Origin: Calliopum simillimum
Lineage: Eukaryota > Arthropoda > Insecta > Diptera > Lauxaniidae
Assembly: GCA_951812925.1 (NCBI GenBank)
Contig: OX638370.1
Location: 3,558,001-3,622,000 of the forward strand
DNA length: 64,000 nt
Direction of reading: 5' to 3'
Shown: in pieces, positions 60,601 through 64,000 of the stretch
Layout: the number at the start of each line of letters is the position of its first letter
How positions within the stretch are numbered: the stretch's first letter is position 1
Translations under genes and position numbers: made by a program
The notes under the pieces: generated by a model
What the model saw: only the letters and a program-made list of their open reading frames with translations
Database searches by the model: none
Told to the model about the DNA's origin: nothing

Positions 60601-61942
60601 TCAAATGAATGTACCTCCCGGGAATCGTGGCCTATTTATATGGTTTTTATACCCTACACCCAGAGTATATTCACTTTGTCCTTCCATTTGTAACGCAGAG
60701 AAGGAGGCGTGGCAGGTATGGGAAAGAGTATATATTATTTATCAGCGTCACCTCCTGAGTCGATATAGCCATGTCCGTCTGTCTGGCTGGCTGGCTGTGT
60801 TGGAAATACATTTTTTGAGAAAATTGAGCAAGATAATTAAATGAAATTTGGTACTCTACCTCCGTCGTCAAAGCTAGCTCGAGGGATTGAAAATGAGCGA
60901 AATTGGTCAACGGCCACCTTTTGTGAACTTTTATCGTGGAGATACTTTTCTTTAAGTGTACCTCCTATAGTACTTTATTAGTTCTTTTTATATAACGTTT
61001 GTTTTGTGAGCGATGCCACGACTTTTTTGAGTTTTCCGAAAATAATAGTATACCACATATACATAAATTATGGCTATCAGTAGTAATATCTTTTAAGCTT
61101 CCATGAAGTCATTGGAGCCTTTTTAGAGTAATATTGAATCGAATTATTCTAATTGTAAAAAGAGTGGGCGTGGCGCTTCTTCCACTCCTACCATTTTTGG
61201 TTCATTGCAAGGTACTGACCGCCACCCAAAGAAATGGATTCCAATATGGAATTTTTGAGACATTAACGTCGTAGTCAAATGGCGAAAATCATTTTCATTA
61301 TTATTGAAAGGAAATTGTCTACTGAATAAAAACAATTTGGCCATAAGGATATTTATGATTTGATTTATTTTACTTACCAAATTCCAGGTTCTAAAACTAA
61401 GTTTACGATCTCGTTTGCTGAGAACTTGTGACCTAAATAGAACAGAAAATAAAAAACAATTAAACAAAAAGTAATTGGAAAAAAAAATAGTTCTGACATA
61501 CCTCCATTAATCATGGCTTGAATCACTGTAACCATATCGCGAGATTCTCTTATATAAAAGTCCATATCATCGGTGCTGGTGAGGTTTAAATCTAATGACA
61601 AATAAAAAAATGAATTTAATTCAATCATAAATATGGTTTAGTTTCTACATCACACCATTTACCTTTCATCATTTCGCCAATGCTTTGTGGTAATGGAAGC
61701 GTTGGCATTTGTAATATCTTTTTAATATCTTTCATCGGTACCAAAGCACGCGACAGATCACCCGATCTGAATTGCATAAATTCTTTGCGGAGATCAGAAA
61801 ATCTATTATAGTATGAAGGCAGCTCGATATCTTTCGCGCACGCCTCACGATGCAGGCACTGACGCAAAGGCAATTGACCATCGGTGATAAGTTTAAAATT
61901 GTCAACATCGAGCAGTGACAGAGAGCGTAAATATTCATCAAA
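38973..61942 (-). CDS. fus: fusilli (ESRP family splicing regulator), 5' partial, ten exons
   Basis: RNA-binding protein of the ESRP1/ESRP2 (fly Fusilli) family, which sets epithelial-type alternative splicing in the nucleus. Exons on the minus strand: 61942-61663, 61591-61502, 61432-61378, 56287-56177, 53910-53640, 53579-53265, 53139-52993, 52921-51664, 41870-41587, 39644-38973. All have GT donors and AG acceptors, and lengths sum to 3483 bases (1160 codons plus stop) with no phase conflict. Counting from the first residue seen: 1-142 end of the N-terminal ESRP region; qRRM1 about 152-230 (VRARGLPW); qRRM2 about 253-335 (IRMRGLPY); qRRM3 about 385-463 (IRLRGLPY); 470-842 His/Gln/Ala-rich; 843-937 His/Pro-rich with [11 protein letters not shown]; 938-1160 Thr/Ala-rich. 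The start codon and upstream exons are beyond the window. Family identity is from motif recognition, not a database search. The last two joins are less certain than the RRM exons. Confidence 0.93.
40087..40870 (+). mobile_element. Dispersed repeat ending in a short hairpin, copy 2
   Basis: Same layout as copy 1 at 9.0 kb: GGATGCAACCTTTGGCCTGG start, then GTGCCACGC motifs at about 40166, 40309 and 40451 (period about 142, three units instead of two), GACGGACATGGCTATATTGA, GACGCTGATCAAGAAT, and a partly lost terminal hairpin. It lies in the intron between fus exons I and J, on the opposite strand. Confidence 0.75.
40869..41441. mobile_element. Foldback element in a fus intron
   Basis: GATCACCACAATCATATTA near 40897 pairs with the right arm near 41398. 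GAGAATCATAGCAAAAA, AATAAAGCAAATGCAAAAG and TATTATACTTTTCTTGCATA pair with their complements around a centre near 41150. It abuts the end of the dispersed repeat and lies 146 bases from exon I. A related copy is at 48.15-48.48 kb. Confidence 0.8.
41587..41870 (-). CDS. fus: fus coding exon I (His/Pro-rich with conserved ESRP motif)
   Basis: It lies 9.8 kb beyond exon H. The acceptor TTCTTAG|GTGCTTCC restores phase 1 exactly, so the join reads [20 protein letters not shown]. The exon then has a His-rich block and [19 protein letters not shown] followed by TTYF, which resembles the YPSPPGSPNSLGYF-like motif I recall from vertebrate ESRP C-termini. The donor is TTG|gtgagt, strong, phase 0. Reading through it would add about ten residues and stop at 41557. 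The exon call rests on phase, splice sites and motif. Confidence 0.82.
42852..43255. mobile_element. Small hAT-like non-autonomous transposon
   Basis: Ends are CAAGGGTGTCAGCGT and ACGCTAACACCCTTG (one mismatch). Flanks are TCATAAAT at 42844-42851 and TTATAAAT at 43256-43263, a 7-of-8 match as expected for an aged 8-base target duplication. The interior has three copies (two direct, one inverted) of a roughly 70-base unit with CAAAC-CAATATTT-GAAATTTCT blocks. Confidence 0.75.
43256..45204. other. fus intron sequence, no further feature
   Basis: Part of the 9.8 kb intron between exons H and I. A poly(T) run near 43807 and A-rich stretches; no coding or repeat structure placed. Confidence 0.5.
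45205..45945 (+). repeat. Minisatellite with a unit of about 100 bases
   Basis: About eight copies of a unit containing GGTTCCGACATCCAAGG, GGGACCCTTGGGTGAAAAAA, CCACTAAAATGTCGTAAAA and GCGTAGAAAACACGAAAAA. Units vary from about 80 to 120 bases because of A-run length and deletions. Some stop-free frames result but codon use is not gene-like. Two further units lie at 59.8-60.0 kb. Confidence 0.85.
46688..46710. repeat. (CA)n microsatellite
   Basis: A short ACACAC run in the long fus intron. Confidence 0.75.
46930..47475. mobile_element. TA-flanked non-autonomous transposon
   Basis: Terminal inverted repeats GAGTAGAACGGGGTAATGTC and its complement (CGACATTGCCCCGTTCTACTC) are directly flanked by TA on both sides, the target of Tc1/mariner-type elements. 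GGGGTAATxTCGTGCA recurs inside (near 46955 and about 47296), probably as transposase-binding sites. No coding sequence. Confidence 0.75.
47606..48091. mobile_element. Foldback element in the long fus intron
   Basis: TTTTAAATGAGATCTCG pairs with the right end near 48088 (complement of ATTTTAAATGAGGTCTTGG). GATTCCAAATCTGGCAAC near 47659 pairs with TGCCAGATGCGGAATC near 48014. The loop includes the block shared with 6.6-6.8 kb. Confidence 0.65.
48150..48481. mobile_element. Foldback element, relative of 40869-41441
   Basis: GAGAATCAGAGCAAAAA near 48216 and GCAAATGCAGAAGTTCTA pair with TAGAACTTTTGCTTGTGCTG and TTTTGCTGTGATTCTCAACA on the right. The right flank ATAATTGTGGTGATCATTGG matches the 41.4 kb element. 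The left outer arm has lost that part. Confidence 0.6.
48482..50290. other. fus intron sequence, no further feature
   Basis: A very A+T-rich stretch with TATA- and ATGTA-rich microsatellite-like segments near 49270-49400. No element boundaries seen. Confidence 0.5.
50291..50920. mobile_element. Foldback element in the long fus intron
   Basis: Outer pairing is CGACGGCATAATTATTTTGA with its complement near 50875; then GCTTTGCTTAGAACTGTC with GACAGTTCTAAGCAAAGC; inner pairing is GAATTTTTGTCGTGGCATAA with TTATGTCACGACAAAAATTC, and TGCTGCTAAGAATGCAA with TTGCATTCTAAGCAGCA. Arms are about 300 bases with moderate divergence. Confidence 0.75.
50921..51655. other. Possible 3' UTR of the short fus form, or intron
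   Basis: It lies immediately after the optional stop at 51656 on the minus strand. If exon H is not spliced at its end, this is 3' UTR; otherwise intron. An open frame at 51138-51506 has no recognised domain. Confidence 0.4.
51656..52921 (-). CDS. fus: fus coding exon H (end of qRRM3, low-complexity tail, optional stop)
   Basis: It opens [20 protein letters not shown] after a CAG acceptor and completes qRRM3 with [14 protein letters not shown]. It then runs into about 370 residues rich in His, Gln, Ala and Pro. If spliced at CAG|gtgttt the exon ends at 51664, phase 1, and joins exon I. If not spliced, the frame closes three codons later as NPGV plus TGA at 51656, giving a shorter protein (844 residues of the portion seen). 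The donor is weak, so retention is plausible. The tail should be disordered; the Gln and Ala runs come from CAG/CTG- and GCA-type repeats. Confidence 0.9.
   Translation of the reverse strand, partial: GQPSGEAFIQMDSEESARLCAQRKHNQFMVFGKKYRYIEVFQCSGDDMNMVLNGGLQSPVTPHHPHLPGAGKQPSLLSPGMLAQPPPSTAQALSTHTHVHAHPQSLTHSHSPHHPTHHAAALQSNASVAAAVAALTQQHQQQHPHMSLTPQMSLASYLTTTTPPSVSAAHTTHPSLVAAQSNAHAVAAAAAGVQHTHLQMHSPTQATNVGNPQSAMTALPFNFSLPPPQQSSASANSALLAQQQAQFIAQHNLLARQQAAAAAVEQQQQQFYANFMNPIFMSHPGAAAAMSPSSAMTYAGSPHGGGPSPASAAAQPQFVLMPRPYFQPFPISYMPQGYQYAGNPGAAAAAACAATLQQSTAGGAAGSMHSAVSAAAGLQHSMKRSYDNAFQQQDPNSVGAAKRALTRPPPGTLYSFYNPGV
52993..53139 (-). CDS. fus: fus coding exon G (first half of qRRM3)
   Basis: A 147-base exon in phase 0, with a TTTTAG acceptor and an AATGCTCAG|gtatgc donor. 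It encodes [20 protein letters not shown] and the segment [14 protein letters not shown], matching the first half of the third ESRP quasi-RRM. The intron on its 3' side is only 71 bases. Confidence 0.92.
53265..53579 (-). CDS. fus: fus coding exon F (rest of qRRM2 and linker)
   Basis: A 315-base exon in phase 0, with a TTTTAG acceptor and a CCTCAG|gtaa donor. It encodes [37 protein letters not shown], and [20 protein letters not shown], the typical end of ESRP qRRM2. A hydrophobic linker ending SLLPQ leads to qRRM3. Confidence 0.93.
53640..53910 (-). CDS. fus: fus coding exon E (rest of qRRM1, start of qRRM2)
   Basis: The acceptor is ATGCAG|AGGCGGC, which completes the lysine codon from exon D. 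The exon encodes [19 protein letters not shown], then [20 protein letters not shown] (the last strand of qRRM1), the linker [16 protein letters not shown] and the start of qRRM2 ([16 protein letters not shown]). The donor is GTG|gtaagt, phase 0. A longer open frame reading leftwards into the intron is not needed. Confidence 0.93.
54408..55379. mobile_element. Foldback element in the fus intron between exons D and E
   Basis: Ends TATAGGGTGTATCTCAAGAG and GATACACCCTGTATA. TTTTCTGACTTGTCGTACAA pairs with the complement near 55235, and CGGCCATTTTAGTACGAAAA with TTTTCGTACTAAAATGGCC near 55035. The centre is near 54890. The core is shared with 17942-18345. It would form a hairpin of about 480 bases per arm in fus pre-mRNA. 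Confidence 0.85.
55600..56110. repeat. Region with clustered TTAGTTAAC motifs
   Basis: Several copies of TTAGTTAAC / GTTAACTAA lie near 55640-55700 and 56065-56095, bracketing about 370 bases of unremarkable sequence. It may be a decayed transposon with GTTAAC-rich ends; proper terminal repeats were not found. Confidence 0.35.
56177..56287 (-). CDS. fus: fus coding exon D (first half of qRRM1)
   Basis: A 111-base exon with a TTTTAG acceptor and a gtaagt donor. It encodes [19 protein letters not shown] and the helix ending FFRGLNVA. This segment is almost invariant in ESRPs: the [15 protein letters not shown] stretch matches the family. It leaves two bases of a lysine codon for exon E. Confidence 0.93.
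57654..59766. mobile_element. 2.1 kb foldback element with six GTCACAAACGTGGCA repeats
   Basis: Ends ATATGGGTGATTCTCAGATA and TAAGAATCACCCATAT frame the element, and a palindrome of about 770 bases is centred near 58920. The 15-mer GTCACAAACGTGGCA occurs at 57839, 58238, 58417, 59551 and 59571, with a one-base variant at 58392, all in the same orientation. It lies in the 5.1 kb fus intron. Short open frames inside show no known domain. Confidence 0.8.
59800..60015 (+). repeat. Two more units of the ~100-base minisatellite
   Basis: TTTTGTTCCGTCATCCAATT and AGGTTCCGACATCTCGGGGA, each followed by GACCCTTGGGTGAAAAA-like and GCGTAGAAAACAC-like blocks, match the array at 45.2-45.9 kb. Confidence 0.75.
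60033..60580 (-). pseudogene. mariner-family transposase remnant
   Basis: Minus-strand translation gives [68 protein letters not shown] and [14 protein letters not shown]. These are the mariner motifs around the second and third catalytic acidic residues. The first of the expected Asp residues (VFWD) is Tyr here; one in-frame stop follows KLH; and a deletion with frame change removes the stretch normally between HQDN and SDFFLF, including YSPDLAP. The 3' end GGATCACCCCTC resembles a mariner terminus. The 5' part is missing. Inactive. Confidence 0.85.
60645..61000 (-). mobile_element. Dispersed repeat ending in a short hairpin, copy 3 (partial)
   Basis: The plus strand begins TACCCTACACCCAGAGTATA, then GGAGGCGTGGCAGG, TCGATATAGCCATGTCCGTC and GGCTGGCTGGCTGTG, the complement of the end of copies 1 and 2. 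The GTGCCACGC tandem part is reduced; a GATGCCACGAC remnant lies near 61012. Oriented like fus. Confidence 0.65.
61378..61432 (-). CDS. fus: fus coding exon C
   Basis: A short 55-base exon with a TTTAG acceptor and a perfect gtaagt donor. It reads [17 protein letters not shown], the linker before qRRM1, and ends two bases into a codon that is completed by C in exon D. A 5.1 kb intron follows, holding a long foldback element, a mariner pseudogene and a dispersed repeat. Confidence 0.86.
61502..61591 (-). CDS. fus: fus coding exon B
   Basis: A 90-base exon flanked by TTAG and gtatgt. It enters and leaves one base into a codon. It reads [20 protein letters not shown] and continues to an AMINGG segment matching the ESRP motif that follows the N-terminal domain (MxNIILAMI-type in vertebrates). 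Confidence 0.88.
61663..61942 (-). CDS. fus: fus coding exon A (N-terminal ESRP region)
   Basis: It begins after a TAG acceptor (reading [19 protein letters not shown]) and ends in GATGAAAG before gtaaat, so it leaves one base of a codon. It carries the conserved ESRP stretch around [15 protein letters not shown] and FSDLRKEF. In vertebrate ESRPs this follows a DnaQ-like exonuclease fold; that upstream part is not in the window. It enters in phase 0, so an upstream coding exon is required. Confidence 0.9.
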
Positions 61943-63390
61943 CTATAAAGTAAAAAAAATAGCATTTAATGTAAGCTGATTTAATTAAAAATTGCTTAAA
62001 ATGAATTATATATATATTTTTGAAAGACTTAAGCGGCAAACTTTTATTTTTATTACTTTTTTATATATGCATTTTTTATATATGCAATAAAAAAAATAAT
62101 AAAGTCAGGCTGCTTGATAATTTTTACACGTTTTTCTAAGTGCATACTTCATACATAAAATTTCAGAAAAATGCATAATTCTGTTTAAATTTTACAGTCG
62201 GAATTTTTGCAATATTTCTTAGAGTTTTTATCCTCTCTACGAAACTTGTTTTCTCAAGAATATCTTAAGTTTACTTAGCAATGTTTGTGATCTTTTTAAA
62301 ATGTTTTAGTCAATTTAAGCATTTTAAAATTGCTATACATCTCAAAATAGCTATATCACTTATCACCACTCTTCCAATAGAAAATCCAGCATTGCTTGAA
62401 TACAAAATCCCATGCCCTACCTAGATCAAAAATATCCATATACTTATCATCTGCATATAGACGTCAATGTATAACTAAGTACGTATATTTACAATATTAG
62501 CTAATTTGTCCATATTGATTTTGTCATAAACAAGTCGGATTTTTGCAGTGCAATCTGCTGCAGTTCTATGAAAAAATTTACCAAGTACCAACATTTCAGA
62601 CAATTTGAATAACAAAAACACTCATCAACAGAAAACTGATGTCTTTTTACTAATATTAGTTACATTTTTAAAACATTTTGGCTCAGAAGTTTTGAATAGA
62701 TGTTGGATCCTGAAAAAAAAAAAATCAAATCTACTCATTTATACCATTCGATATAACCAGCTGACTATCAAGAAAAAGATTTTAAAATAAAAGTTCAAAG
62801 GGAAAACTTTTTTGAAGACCAACTATTAAAGCAATGAAAAGAGATAGAAATCGAATGTCGCCTTATAAAAGCAGACAAGATTGGTCTATATATAAATGAT
62901 TTCTATACATCTGTCTTTTGGACAACATTGTGCTACGTAAATATTTAAAGATTTTCGATGATTATCAACATTTATCGACTTTTCGATAGCACAGCTCAAC
63001 TTGAAAGATGTAGATTGAATGAGAATAGTCATTTTGCGTTATTTAAAGACCGAATCCGACTCTATAGCTCAACAACGTCAAGTTTTTTAAATATCCTAAC
63101 CTAAAAATGACAACAAACGCTATTTTCGCCTATTAGTATTTGAGATTGTGTATCATCGCGGAAATTTTTTTTCTCAAAAAAATGTAAAGGAATAGTGTCG
63201 GGTGTGGGCACCATTTTGTTTTCGACTCATATCTTTTGACCAAATGTATATTATGCAGACATATAAGTATCAATGGAAAGCTGGAGACTTTAGCAGGCTA
63301 CTGGTGAAGAAAGTAAATTTATTTCATCAATTGGAAAAATTCTTTCAAAAAAATATTGAAGAGATAATTTTTGACAAAAAAAAATTTTTG
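61943..63390. other. fus intron upstream of exon A
   Basis: A polypyrimidine-like acceptor region precedes exon A at 61943. The rest is A+T-rich without a further coding exon I can support, so the preceding fus exon lies beyond 64000. Confidence 0.55.
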
Positions 63391-63989
63391 GGTCGGTTGT
63401 GGGCACCCTTAGAAAATCGGCTAAAAATATGTACCTATGAAGCTAAACGCAATCAAATGAAGAAGAAGGCAAAATTAATTTATTTTGGAAACATTGAGTC
63501 ACACAAATTCAATAAATTCTGCTCAACGGCTTTAACAAAATCAGCGTCATTGAAAACATCTGGATCGAATGGCATCATGCCTGTTGCCCTGAAACCAGAC
63601 TTGATTGTCTTCGGCGTCAATGCCAGATCAATTGTTTTGCAGACTTAGCCGGCTAAGCTAGGTCACGTAATTTCTAGCCCTTGTTGACATTGCTCTTTTG
63701 CCAAGCATGATTTTTTTGTACCAATTCATTTCCGCCATCTGCTTCTCGGTCCACTTGACTGGAAACTCAATACCGAGATTTTTACAAAATAGTATGCCAC
63801 CTTAGAACCCACACTTAATGAAAACAATTTTTTTATGCGATATCTTTAAAGAGCCAATCGGTTCTTTCCACTAAAAAAAGCGTAAAAAGGGATAAGAACA
63901 CCATTAAAATTTTTTATGTTGACATCCACGACGACATTTCAGTAAATCAAACGCATTAAATAAAAAAGAGGGGTGCCCACAACCGATCC
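63391..63989 (-). pseudogene. Deleted pogo/Jerky-type transposon with transposase remnant
   Basis: Terminal inverted repeats GGTCGGTTGTGGGCACCC (63391-63408) and GGGTGCCCACAACCGATCC (63971-63989). Minus-strand translation gives NLGIEFPVKWTEKQMAEMNW, YKKIMLGKRAMSTR, then after a stop and frame change LTPKTIKSGFRATGMMPFDP followed by DVFNDADF. The first part resembles the CENP-B-type HTH domain and the second the end of the DDE domain in pogo/Tc5/Jerky transposases. The catalytic DDE core between them is deleted. Another partial end (TCGGGTGTGGGCACCA) lies near 63198. It sits in the fus intron upstream of exon A. Confidence 0.7.
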
Positions 63990-64000
63990 TATTGGGTGCC

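Noticed and set aside
63202..63648. 148-codon plus-strand open frame
   Set aside because: Much of it is antisense to the pogo/Jerky-like transposase remnant, which explains its length.

Overview
The window looks like about 64 kb of nuclear DNA from a higher (brachyceran) fly. It is strongly A+T-rich, has long introns, and is packed with short non-autonomous DNA transposons. The repeat types and intron sizes would fit a tephritid fruit fly, but the genus cannot be fixed from the sequence alone. It is not bacterial: there are no operons, no dense coding and no ribosome binding sites.

One host protein-coding gene can be supported. It lies on the minus strand and is the fly orthologue of fusilli (fus), the ESRP1/ESRP2-type epithelial splicing regulator. 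Ten coding exons are recovered between 61942 and 38973. All joins have consensus GT/AG splice sites, and their reading phases add up to 1160 continuous codons plus a stop. The exons encode the end of the N-terminal ESRP region, three quasi-RRM domains (each carrying an R-x-R-G-L-P motif and each split by an intron), a long His/Gln/Ala-rich tail, a conserved Pro-rich ESRP-like motif and a Thr/Ala-rich C-terminus. The 5' exons with the true start codon and promoter must lie beyond base 64000. Failure to splice at the last two donors would give two shorter proteins (844 and 946 residues of the portion seen here).

Bases 1-38900 lie downstream of fus and hold no host gene I can support. They contain: a 2.6 kb foldback element split by a 1.1 kb transposon (1546-4144); smaller foldback elements; three arrays of a 19-bp minisatellite (about 15.5, 18.4 and 20.8 kb) with a 290-bp higher-order duplication in the last; several tRNA-like Pol III box A/box B modules, some inside transposon-like elements; a hAT-like element with a perfect 8-bp target duplication (30905-32376); a broken LINE fragment (33.8-34.1 kb); and a nested palindrome with a GC-rich, nearly perfect core (35261-37381). 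Just downstream of the last fus exon, three exact AACCGGTT sites and one variant lie within about 400 bp. This is the Grainyhead consensus.

The fus introns are equally repeat-rich. They carry a second hAT-like element, a TA-flanked element, at least six foldback elements, a roughly 100-bp minisatellite with a second partial array, copies of a dispersed repeat ending in a short hairpin, a mariner pseudogene, and in the most upstream intron a deleted pogo/Jerky-type transposase remnant with its own terminal repeats. Because the foldbacks lie in introns, fus pre-mRNA should contain several long hairpins.
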